17,755 nt of DNA from positions 1-17,755 of the forward strand of contig JADGJH010000504.1 in the NCBI GenBank assembly GCA_027596945.1. The letters run 5' to 3'. The notes below the pieces were generated by a model. It ran no database searches, had not been told where the DNA came from, and worked only from the letters and a program-made list of their open reading frames with translations. The position numbers were made by a program, and so were the translations under genes. Source of the DNA: Physocladia obscura (lineage: Eukaryota > Chytridiomycota > Chytridiomycetes > Chytridiales > Chytriomycetaceae). Positions 1 through 8,497 of this stretch are shown here, piece after piece. Within the stretch, counting starts at the first letter, position 1, and each line of letters starts with the position of its first letter.

Positions 1-16
1 TTAGGCATGAAAAAGG

Positions 17-56
17 CTATAAGAAGGCTGTTGGATTTTGACTTTTGAAAACATTC
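17..56. repeat. Dispersed 40-nt repeat, copy 1
   Basis: This stretch, read on the plus strand from CTATAAGAAGGCTG to TTTTGAAAACATTC, recurs in the same orientation at 6303-6342 with 36 of 40 matches by my alignment; weaker similarity continues for some 60 nt. It lies just 3' of the copy A pseudogene (minus strand), so it may be that element's tail. Confidence 0.6.
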
Positions 57-137
57 TAAAATAAAAAAAACTCTCTACCCAAAACTACTATCAAGCTTAA
101 GGCTCATAACAATCTAAGCCTTACAACTCAAAAACCA

Positions 138-758
138 ACATCTCTTTATTTCAACAATCTTTTCCTCATCAATTTCCTTCTTCAAGTGATGATAGAGTCT
201 CTTTTGGATAGCTGGCTAGTTATGGTGGAGTTCTTTGCAGAGGTTTGGGTCTCCTTTCAGTCAATCATGCTTGATTCTCTGAATTCTCTTTTTATTATCA
301 CCACTGCTCTTCTTTCTCAGATAATAGACCAAACTATTATTAACATAGAACAACTCAGTATCAGTCTCGTAGTATTCATTACCATTCATTAATTGTTTTA
401 TTTTATCTAATAATGAATGTTTTATTTTAATCACTGACAGCTTCTCAAAATCACTCTCATTCAATTCAGACTGTAATCATTTGACAGTCTTTTCCAATTT
501 GACAATTTGTTCCTTCATTGATTGGTTAATGTTGGTTCTCGTTGGATTGGCCATTTTCATCCATTTGTCAGGCACGTCAATGTTGATGGCTTGATTTGAA
601 CCAAAATAAGGTACACCCACTTTTGACAAAGTGGTATTAATTTTATGTTCTTGTACTTCATAAGTGTGTTCATTATGTGGGTCCTTGTAGATTGTTCCAA
701 TAGGAAGGGTCTTTAAGAATCGATTTCTCACAGTTGTGGATGGAATTGTAACAGTCAT
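138..758 (-). pseudogene. Broken copy (copy A) of an unrecognised repeat-encoded ORF
   Basis: On the minus strand an ATG at 758 opens 93 codons ending in TGA (477-479). The same frame continues (LQSELNESDFEKL...) through a second TGA (261-263) and a TAG (216-218) to about 138, so one ancestral ORF of roughly 200 codons now carries three in-frame stops. The C-terminal half (about 470-138) matches 7771-8108 on the opposite strand at roughly 80% nucleotide identity by eye. The product is lysine-rich and probably helical (KEQIVKLEKTVK, then KIKHSLLDKIKQLMNG). I do not recognise the family. Recurrence, decay and an AT-rich repeat setting suggest a mobile-element or multicopy gene rather than a core gene. 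The 93-codon N-terminal part could still be translated alone. Confidence 0.6.
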
Positions 759-785
759 AGTTTTAATAATATGAAAGAAAATAGT

Positions 786-1364
786 TTTAATTATTGTTTA
801 AATAAAATAGTTGGATTGAATCTATTTTTAGGACAAAAAATCCAGCCAGCTGAACTTATTTCTTCGGCCACACTGAGTACGCTCATTCAAACACACACAA
901 CATTTTCAGCGATTATACACACTAAAATTCACCACAATGTTGTTCACTATAATTGAGTGAAGAATCCCCACACCATTCAAAGTTGAGGTGATTTGTCACA
1001 AGAAGGAATTTTCTTAGCAAACACACACTCAATCCGTCACAATACTCTTCACTATAATTGAGTGAACAAACCCACTATTGTAAAGTTGAGTTGAATCACC
1101 ACTTACCACAGTGGTAGAGTTTGAAATTTAAAATTTTATTAGAGAAGCTCCACAGAGAAGAGGGAGCAGGCGTATCAATGGGGGGGTTCTTCAAGAATAA
1201 CTTTTTAGACACTGAATACCAACAGCAAAAACGTGGAAATATCTGGTAAGTATCTGGTAAGTATTTCCACCTTGTACGTGTTGAGAGACTGATTTATTAT
1301 GAGAATAAAAATTTTTCAAGCAAAAAACCAGTTGCCACACATTTTCAGATTCAGACAACAAAAA
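786..1364. repeat. Repeat-bearing AT-rich spacer with an imperfect direct repeat
   Basis: No gene is visible. Segments 933-999 and 1038-1102 are imperfect direct repeats about 105 nt apart. Each carries the identical 19-mer at 943-961 and 1048-1066, whose ends TTCACT and AGTGAA are reverse complements around a 7-nt centre. A separate perfect 11-bp tandem duplication, TATCTGGTAAG twice, lies at 1240-1261. The region is probably mobile-element-derived. Confidence 0.55.
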
Positions 1365-1685
1365 ATGTCTCAAAAACTAAGAATTCCAAGCTGTAATCAA
1401 CTTGACAATCTCTTTTCGAAGAGAACTTCACCTACAATTGGCCATGATCCAAATTTAGAAACCCAACAGGATATCTGACAAGCTGTGTTTGAACACAGAC
1501 TAACAGCCATGAAGGGAAATACTGCAGTGAATAAGAACAGGATGTGGTGCAGTCTGAAAGACACTAAGAATTTGCTTCGATGCATCCATTGGTTTTTTCA
1601 TGTATGTCTGTTTCCAATCCTTTACATCTATTTTATTTCAGTTTTTAAGTACAATCTATGGATTTTAATAAAAAAATGCAACTAA
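1365..1685 (+). pseudogene. Possible coding remnant, one in-frame stop
   Basis: An ATG at 1365 opens 37 codons (MSQKLRIPSCNQLDNL...) ending in TGA at 1476-1478; the same frame then stays open for 68 more codons to a stop at 1683-1685 (QAVFEHRLTAMKG...). No intron consensus removes the TGA convincingly. I do not recognise the protein. It may be a decayed mobile-element ORF, or chance: the downstream part turns hydrophobic and loses coding character after about 1590. Confidence 0.25.
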
Positions 1686-1924
1686 AAAACAAGTTTTGGA
1701 TTCACATAGGTGTTTCTTTTGGAACTTTTGAAATTCAATTTTACAGTTAAATTTCACCATTTCAAATGAAAATGAAGTTAGAGTTTAATTATTATTTTTC
1801 TCTTTCTTTTTCTAAGACATTTCTGTGAAAACCAGAAAAATCAAACATAAGCTTATACTTATGGATTTCAATCAGAAAATTATGAATTATCTAGGAAGTT
1901 TTCACTAATAATAAATTTTCAAAC

Positions 1925-3322
1925 TCAAAAATCAATCATAACCATCAATAGACGGTCATCCTTCTTCTTTTTCTTTACAACAACTGGTTTTCCATTCTCA
2001 TCAAGTTTATTTTCAGTTGTAGTTGCAGCAGCGGCCGTTGAGTTTGCTGCTGTTGGTTTTGCAGAACGTGATTGACTCTTGGAACGTCCAAACAGACTCC
2101 ATCCACTTGTACTTTTCCAGACGTTTTCGAATTGACGGATGATGTGTCACCAGATTTATCCTTCTGTGAATATTCCATGTCTTTGTGAGCACCTTGAAAT
2201 TCATTCTTCTTGTTCATTTCCAATTGATCTTGTAATTCCTGTGAGTTCACGAAAATTAATTGGTTATAGATAAAGTAAAAGCTTAGGAAAGTTGATACCA
2301 TTTTCGTTCTCTCCAGCTGTTCACGCAATTTCCGCATTTTATCTTGAGCTACATCGTCGCCCACAGATGTATTTGTATTATAAGTAGCATCAGACCCGCG
2401 TCGACCCCCGAAACTCGCAGTATCAGACTGCACTGTGGCTGTGGCAGCTGATTCGTGACGGATCTGATCGCCGGACAAGAATCCACCAATCACAGCAGCG
2501 CAAAGCGACTGATTATTGTGAATACTTTCACTGTTTGAGTTCATGCGCGCAAGGTTTGGGGTATGGGAGAAGTTTGGCGGCTGAACATTGCGGACAGAGG
2601 CGGATGTTGAGTCTGGAGAGTATTTGTCAGAGGCAGGAACAGGCGATTAGCCACTAGATGTGAAACCACCAGAAGTAGGTAATTGTAGTTGTTGCTGCTG
2701 GTATTGTTGAGGGATTGCGTTTTGAGGCAACTGCTGGCGCTGTCGGAGTTGCTGCTGGAGATAGATTTGTGATGGCGACAATTGTTGTTGTTGTTGTTGT
2801 TGTTGTTGCGATGCACTAGGTTGGCACGCCATTGGTAGAGGAGCAGACGCTTGCTAGTTGGTTTGTCTGGGTATCGCTGGCGACTGGTCCTGGTTGTGTG
2901 GAAAGCATTAAGCAAAGTGCAACTAACCGAGTGTGCGGGTAGCGGGAACGGACGCGGCGGACGTACACCATATACCACAGTGGAATTTACAGCAAGAGGA
3001 ACTGGGGTTGTGACTATTACTGGCGCTTGATTTACTGTTGTTTCTGGTTTGTCGTCACCGTAACTGTCTAGCAGATCGTACGCACTGTCATCTTCATCGT
3101 TTGCGTTGTCGATGGTTGCGTTGATTTGTTCGTTGATAACACTCTTCTTTGCAGGGACCGGCGCTGTTTCGTCTGCTTTTATACTCTCACTCAGCATATG
3201 ATCCAATTACTCAATTATATTTTTCGCTCACCAGCCTCCGTTCTTGCAATCTCGCTGAATTCGCTAAGACTGTCGTCCAAATCTCGGAGAAGATCGTCCA
3301 CATTTGTTGGCCGACGTGCCAT
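1925..3322 (-). CDS. Glutamine-rich coiled-coil protein, paralogue of the neighbouring PH-domain gene (PH domain absent)
   Basis: Unrecognised gene. My model has exons 3322-3232, 3175-2928, 2853-2670, 2612-2299 and 2238-1925, all phase-consistent. The N-terminus carries LLRDLDDSLS (residues 11-20); an acidic stretch with YDLLDSYGDD follows, then a proline-rich segment, a CAA-encoded run of nine glutamines with Q-rich flanks, a Ser/Thr-rich region, a short coiled coil (KMRKLREQLERTKM/ELQDQLEMNK) and a basic tail (KKKKKDD). Length is about 383 aa if the frame break near 2096 is bridged. Intron 3 (2669-2613) removes an in-frame TAA; intron 4 (60 nt) is stop-free. It resembles the gene at 3712-5364 in N-terminus, coiled coil, tail and two intron positions. 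Low-complexity scaffold character is inferred; function is unknown. Confidence 0.7.
2781..2808 (-). repeat. CAA trinucleotide run encoding polyglutamine
   Basis: The plus strand reads as uninterrupted TTG units, giving CAA codons on the gene's strand and nine consecutive glutamines. This uses CAA only, unlike the CAG-dominated run in the UPF0658 gene at the right end. Such runs are length-variable. Confidence 0.85.
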
Positions 3323-3711
3323 CTAGTTTTTTTGTGGAGATTTATCCCCAAATATCCAAAATCAATTTCGAAAATTTTTCCATAAAGGTGGGGTACACAT
3401 CAATTCCTCAATTTTCTGAACTAAAATTCATTCCACAGTAATGTGAACGTAAGTTTTTCATTGATAACCAGTTGTTTTATGAAAAATAGTATTCTTTAAC
3501 AACAAAATCTTCACAAATTTTTCAAATGAAATAGGAGACTTTAAAAAAAAAAAAACAACAAGCAGCGCAAAAGAGAAATGATCAAAGAGAAATAAAAAGA
3601 TGTCAAGGCAAGATAAAAAAAAAGGGGGGGATAACAACAAAAACAAAAAAATAATAATAAAAAAACACTACAAAATGAGAGAAAGAAAAAGAAAAAGAAA
3701 AACGAACATAT
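3323..3711. promoter_or_regulatory. Spacer between tandem paralogues with long purine/pyrimidine tract
   Basis: This holds the 3' end of the upstream gene (stop at 3712) and the promoter of the downstream one (start at 3322). From about 3540 to 3700 the plus strand is almost all purine or A-rich, with poly-A, a G7 run (about 3624-3630) and AAAAAG repeats. On the gene strand it is a long T/C-rich tract, common in fungal promoters and 3' ends. No discrete TATA or terminator could be fixed. Confidence 0.4.
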
Positions 3712-5364
3712 CTACATGACAACCGGCAAACTCGCCATCATAGTCCGATCCTCCTTAACTTTCTTTTTGATGGAGTTTTCCTTCAACTCCTGTTTTTTAG
3801 CCGCCTGCTCGGCAGGATCCTTTTTTTTGCCACCAAACCATCCGCTTTTTCCAGAAGATTTTCCAGATTTATCGGAATGCACAGATTCACTCGATTTTTT
3901 AATTGAAGATGATGTGTCTGTCATATCTGCTGAAAGGCGAAGCGATGGGAGTGTCGGATCCTGAGATGATTGTTGTGTTACCAAGATTTTGTTCATTTGC
4001 ATTTGGTCAATCAGTTCCTGTTTTTTATTTAGAAAAATCATAATGAAGACTGAAATTGGACAGAGGCAAAGAGCAAAAAATGGACAGAGAAACAAGAACT
4101 CACAAGCTTGGCTCTCTCTAACTGTAATTTAAGAAACCTAATTTCTTCTTCACTTTCTGGCGTAGCCAACGAGTCTCCACCGACTCCACCATTATACAAT
4201 CCGCCACCAAATGTTGAAGCCGATGTCAAACTTGCACTGTCAGTTCCATTCGATGTACGCGACGCCTGAGAGGCGCGTAAATTGTTCATTGGCACGAATC
4301 GTGGAATAACATGCCCGTCATTCTGATCACGCCGTAAAATTGGTTGCTGCTGCAAATACGCCTGATGCTGTTGCTGATATGCCGTTAAGTCGTTTGGAAT
4401 CGGCGGATATTGCTGCGGCAGCTGTTGTTGGTGATACATAGTTCGAGGGCTCGTTGGATTCCCATTGTTGTAAATTTGTTCTTGCGAAACAATGATCTGA
4501 CGGCCATATCCATCCACGGCGTGTTGTTGCTGCTGCTGTTGAGGAGGCGGGTACTGTTGTAATTGCGGGTCGATTATATATCCCTGCTGTTGCATCATTC
4601 CTGGTGGTGGACGTTGAAGTATTGGCGCTGATGCGAATGGAGGTCTATTTGAGTTTATCCCGTTTGGCAGGGGGGCGGCGGCTGGCGGTCTGGGAAACTG
4701 CTGTTGATGAAGGTTGGGAACGACTGCGGTTGACGTGAAACTTTCTTCGCCGTATGCCCCAATAATATCGTATCCACTGGCATCAGAAATCATGCGCTTG
4801 ACTAAATCCATCCATGAGTGTTTAGCAGGCCTGCTCGGAGCTTGGAGACTTTTTTATGAAACAAAAAATTTTGAGTGAGGTGGATTGGTTTTTTTAATCG
4901 TCCTGGGCAAAGACACTTACATCCATGTCTTCACGCCGTCAGACACTTCAAACGCTTGAGGTGAGTTTGGCATAGGATCCGCATTGATAAAAGTCTTTGC
5001 GGAAACGTTGAGTACATCGAGCGGTTTTTCGACTGGCTGTTCGGACGCAAACAAGTACATTTGCGTCCCTACAAACACAACGAAGCGCCGGTCGAAGGAA
5101 AGCGCCGCCCGGGACTCAGTGTAGTCGAGATGTCCTGCCGAGGCGCGCGCACCAGACTTTTTGAGTAAATCGCTGACCGTTACGCTTACATTCGTTTCTA
5201 AGCGTATCAAAAAGTTGATTGTGGGGGTTGCCAATTTAATTACCTACGCATATCACCACCCATGCCGGGTGTTTTTTGGTTTGTCGTTTACCTCCTTCAG
5301 TCACTGCCAGCTTGCTCAGACTGGCATCAAGATCATTAAGCAGCGCTTCCATACGAGATGACAT
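3712..5364 (-). CDS. PH-domain, glutamine/proline-rich coiled-coil protein
   Basis: Exons 5364-5292, 5197-4921, 4848-4104 and 4017-3712 give 466 aa with consistent phases. The N-terminus is MSSRMEALLNDLDASLSKL. A pleckstrin-homology domain spans roughly residues 38-136: beta strands around RRFVVFVGTQMYLF and KPLDVLNV, FEV near the end, and a C-terminal helix with the hallmark tryptophan (W129, in KHSWMDLVKRM). The middle is Gln/Pro-rich and disordered-looking (residues about 155-310). A coiled coil (EEEIRFLKLQLERAKL/ELIDQMQMNK) and a basic tail (SGWFGGKKKD... KEDRTMM) follow. PH domains commonly bind phosphoinositides or proteins, so a membrane-proximal adaptor role is plausible but inferred. 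It lies head to tail with its likely paralogue 389 bp downstream. No named orthologue recognised. Confidence 0.78.
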
Positions 5365-6520
5365 TTTCTGGTTTTAGGTCCACTTATTTTTGTGCAATGG
5401 GGTGTTTCACTTTCTATTTCAAAATTATTTCTGCGATTTTAATTTTCAGTTGTCACAACAACAATCGCTTATATTAATTTTGGATTCCAGCTATAAAACA
5501 GTATAAGTTGCTAGTATGCAACATAAAATTCATTTGGCAATACTTTCCCAACTTCGATTCTGACATTAAGAGTGTCTTTCTCTGTTAGCAAAATTTTTTT
5601 TTGATCCGCTATTGACAAGGTAACAATCGCAGCAGAAACTTTGCCAAGATTTGAATCAGGCTCGTCTCGATGGATTTTATCACATCACAGCTGTTTCTCT
5701 CTGTTTTATCAGAAATACGGAAATCTTTGGAATAGTAACGTTATCAAGAAAAAAAAATTTAATTTCGCAATTAATTGAAAAAAAAAAAAAAAAAAAGCCC
5801 CTTGCATCATAATTAATATTTTTTCAGTTCAAGTTAAACTAGGTCCAACTGTGTGATTTGATGGTTTTCTAATGTGGTCACATACTATCTCTTTGAAAAA
5901 TATATTTTCAAAGATTTGGTTGACTTTATTTTTTGATTCAAAAATAAAGAGTAGCTACCTATTTTTCTCAAATCTTCCCTTTCTGCTGTAGATGGCGTGG
6001 AAGATAATTAGTCAAAGTCTAATCTCTTTTTTTTTTTTAATAAAGAAAGAGTTTTTCAATATAGATATAAGCAGGTATATTGTAAAGCAATGACAATAGA
6101 AATAAAGACTGAATAAACACCACAAGTTACAGCCACTTTGACAGCAGAAGCAGTGGTTCAAGATTGATTCCTTATTTTGGGAATTTGACCTGATTTTTGA
6201 TCTTTTCTAACAAGGTACCAAAAGAAAGGATTCCAAAACTGGAAGAAGTTATTTCAAAATTTGGGAGAAATTTGAAATAGAACAAATAAGCATTAATAGC
6301 TGCTGTAAGAAGGCTGTTCAATTTTAACTTTTGAAAACATTCAAAAAAAGAAACAGCTACTCTGAAATCAAAACTATTATAATGCTTTGAAGTTACAAAC
6401 ACTTATAAGACTCAAAAATTTATAGCTTGAAATTAGGAATGAAGCAAACTCAGTGGCAATAACCCTGAATTATCAGTGCAACTAAGAAATTGTTGGTTTT
6501 ACCAAATAACATGGTGAATT
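5365..6520. other. AT-rich spacer, no gene visible apart from repeat fragments
   Basis: This is upstream of the PH-domain gene. It contains a 19-nt A run (5778-5796), a perfect short inverted repeat TTTGAAAA/TTTTCAAA (5892-5912) and the 40-nt repeat copy at 6303-6342. The near 400 bp presumably hold the PH gene promoter. No RNA gene or convincing ORF was seen. Confidence 0.5.
6303..6342. repeat. Dispersed 40-nt repeat, copy 2
   Basis: Second copy of the 17-56 repeat, same orientation, four substitutions. It lies in a 76-codon minus-strand open frame (6402-6172) that includes ECFQK and NSLL motifs. A short matching peptide (ECFQK.K.NSLL.A) can also be read on the minus strand from 17-56. No copy of the larger repeat ORF is visible next to it, so this looks like an isolated element end. 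Confidence 0.55.
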
Positions 6521-6960
6521 TACAATGGAAAAAATTGCTAGGTTGCCAACAAATGCCATACAAAGAGCACATTTGAGCAATTTAGCATAGGTAATTATGG
6601 TAGAAAGTTAATGAAACTCATTAGAAGAGCAAAAAAGCAGGTAACAAAAATGTGTAAGAAACTTTTTGACAGAACAGCTGATCAACACCTCTATGACCCA
6701 GCAGGTGAAGTGGTCTAAATTTCATGCACTCATAAGCACACTAAAATTTTATGTTATGGACTGGAATTACAAAAGATTGACCCTTTTTGATATCACTGAG
6801 CTGAATACCAGGTGGTATGGATCAGCCTGTGGCAACAAATTTGTAAAACAAATCTGCTAAAAGACCACATTCAATTTTTTGGCTTCTGTTTTTGAATTAT
6901 ATGCTCTTTTGATAAAAGCAGATGAGATCAATGTTCTGGATTATCTGCAGACTTAACTGA
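6521..6960 (+). pseudogene. Frameshifted coding remnant of unknown element
   Basis: Plus-strand peptide pieces appear in successive frames: MEKIARLPTNAIQRAHLSNL, then after a break NYGRKLMKLIRRAKKQ and DRTADQHLYDPAGEVV, then, in the frame opening at 6666, LTLFDITELNTRWYGSACGN up to 6860. The last pieces continue weakly as KADEINVLDYLQT. The order on one strand and the non-random composition suggest a decayed ORF interrupted by stops and frameshifts. The family is not recognised; a transposon protein is the likeliest source given the flanking repeats. Confidence 0.3.
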
Positions 6961-7121
6961 AGAACAATGTTTTTGGAGAAATTTTCACATTAATTTTTTG
7001 TCATTTCACAGACATTTCTATGTTGCTCCAACACTCTTAATCTCTCAATTGTATTGCTTTGAAAGTCATATTCTGTTATGCAATGGGAAATAAAAAATTG
7101 TTCCATTTTTTTTTATCATAG

Positions 7122-7481
7122 GTAGTTGACCCTGTGATCATGCCCTTCCCACTTTTTAAGTGTAAGTTGTTACCATCTGTGCATCAACAAAAAAAGTACA
7201 TACAGTATTTCCTGATACTTGAAGCTCTAGATAAGTACTTTGGAATGAATTGTTTCTTCTATAATAAGTATATTTTCATTAGATACTAGAGTAAGAAGGA
7301 TGTCATTACAACTAATTTGTGTTTTTATGATTTTGGGTTTAACTTCTGCATGCTCATCAAGGAGATTTTTGCATACATAGCCCATTTGCCTAGGAGAATG
7401 AAGTCCTTGATGCAGAAATACACTTGTATTCTAAGAGTAGTGCTCCAAGATGTTGCAATCTTTGTTTATGATTGTATATGA
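7122..7481 (+). pseudogene. 119-codon frame with one internal stop, unknown element protein
   Basis: The frame from 7122 (VVDPVIMPFPLFKCKLL...) runs to TGA at 7479-7481 with a single TAG at 7287-7289. Pieces such as YFLILEALDKYFGMNCFFYN and IAHLPRRMKSLMQKYT have protein-like composition and begin right after a pyrimidine-rich stretch ending in AG (7119-7121), compatible with an exon start. The family is not recognised. It lies on the same strand as, and 270 bp upstream of, the repeat ORF at 7755-8108, and may be the same element. Confidence 0.35.
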
Positions 7482-7754
7482 TAAGGATTTTTAGCAAGAA
7501 TTCTCTTTTCTTAATTCTAAATTTTCATTGTTCAAAATCCTCAATCACAAAAATTCCAAAAACAGTCTTTAAATAAATCCTGCATTTTCCATACAAAAGC
7601 TTCTGCTTAATGACAGAAATGGTAAGTCCACTGTTTTGTTCTTTACTTTTTAAGTGAATTGAGCAATTTATTTCAATAAAGAGTGAATTCATCTTTCAAT
7701 ACAACTTGAATCTTTTATACTTTAACAAGCCCAGAGCACATATCAGCAGCTACT
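7482..7754. other. AT-rich spacer, nothing identified
   Basis: I see no ORF, RNA gene or clear repeat. The stretch may be an intron or untranslated part of the surrounding element, but no splice signals are strong enough to say so. Confidence 0.4.
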
Positions 7755-8108
7755 TTGCACCAGTTGCTTCAATCTGAATGGAATGAGAGTGATTTTGAGA
7801 AGCTATTGGTGATTAAAATAAAACATTCATTGCTCAATAAAATAAAACAATTGATGAATGGAAACAAATACTTTGAGACTGATAGTGAGCTGTTCTTTGT
7901 TGACAATACTCTTGTCTATTATTTAAGAAAGAAGAGCAGCAGTTACAATAAAAAGAGGATTCAGCAAATCAAACAAGACTTGATGAAAAGTGACTCAAAC
8001 CTGTGTAAAGAACTCCATCACAACCAGCCAGCCATCCAGAAGAAACTATACCATCACTTGAAGAAGGAGATTGATGATGAAAAGATTGTTGAAATAAAGA
8101 GACGTTAA
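7755..8108 (+). CDS. Stop-free fragment (copy B) of the repeat-encoded ORF
   Basis: This is a 117-codon open frame from an ATG at 7755 to TAA at 8106-8108. Its product matches the C-terminal half of the broken copy at 138-758: WNESDFEKLLVIKIKHSLL here against LNESDFEKLSVIKIKHSLL there, and both share KKEID.EKIVEIKR near the end. Similarity starts near 7771, so the N-terminal half of the family (residues 1-93 of copy A) is absent and the ATG may be fortuitous. The protein is Lys-rich and predicted helical. It could be the last exon of an element gene (7721-7760 is pyrimidine-poor, so no clear acceptor) or a truncated copy. Its stop overlaps the stop of the opposing ORF at 8105. Function unknown. 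Confidence 0.45.
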   Translation: MHQLLQSEWNESDFEKLLVIKIKHSLLNKIKQLMNGNKYFETDSELFFVDNTLVYYLRKKSSSYNKKRIQQIKQDLMKSDSNLCKELHHNQPAIQKKLYHHLKKEIDDEKIVEIKRR

Positions 8109-8485
8109 TCATTCTCAGAGTCGGAGAATGCTGGCAGTGGTGTTCTATCCTGAGCAAACATGTGGCCCAGAAAATCTTGAATGCTGTTATTGTTTCCTTG
8201 GTTGTAGCATCTTGTGTTTAGATAGGCCACATCACAGGACTCCAATTCCATAAACACTGGTTCAGATAGATTAGATGAACAGCTCATGTGTACTGATGTT
8301 TCTGATACAGCTCCAGTAGAAAGATTCCTTATTGTTGTAGTAGTTATGGTGGTCAGAAGTTTAGTCAGTGACAGGGGACAAATGACCCACTTACCACATT
8401 CATTCTTGTAAACAAGCACAACTGCCTCATGTGTTGTAAGTACTCCATCAGTTGGTCTGTCATTCAAATCCAGCTTGAAACCCTG
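8105..8485 (-). CDS. Unrecognised open frame, possible last exon of the locus upstream
   Basis: A minus-strand frame is open from about 8485 (QGFKLDLNDRPTDG...) to TAA at 8105-8107; the first ATG is at 8467, giving 120 aa. The product has a TTITTTT run, a conserved-looking HEAVVLVYKNECGKWVICPL stretch and an acidic end (PAFSDSEND). It follows 8950-8498 on the same strand and could be its last exon through a short intron, but I could not fix a splice pair. Alternatively it belongs to the mobile-element debris, because its stop lies exactly at the edge of repeat copy B. No family recognised. Confidence 0.35.
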   Translation of the reverse strand, partial: QGFKLDLNDRPTDGVLTTHEAVVLVYKNECGKWVICPLSLTKLLTTITTTTIRNLSTGAVSETSVHMSCSSNLSEPVFMELESCDVAYLNTRCYNQGNNNSIQDFLGHMFAQDRTPLPAFSDSEND

Positions 8486-8497
8486 TTTCTCAGAATC

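Noticed and set aside
2640..2660. In-frame TAA between two good coding segments on the minus strand, as if TAA were read as an amino acid
   Set aside because: A phase-preserving 57-nt intron with good acceptor and branch-like site removes it, and every other gene here uses TAA, TAG or TGA as true stops.
2541..3206. 221-codon frame with poly-Asn
   Set aside because: The poly-Asn is CAA repeats read out of frame; the glutamine frame is continuous with the conserved parts.
8105..8108. TTAA as evidence of a piggyBac-type insertion
   Set aside because: A single TTAA without terminal inverted repeats or a duplicated copy at the other end is not evidence.
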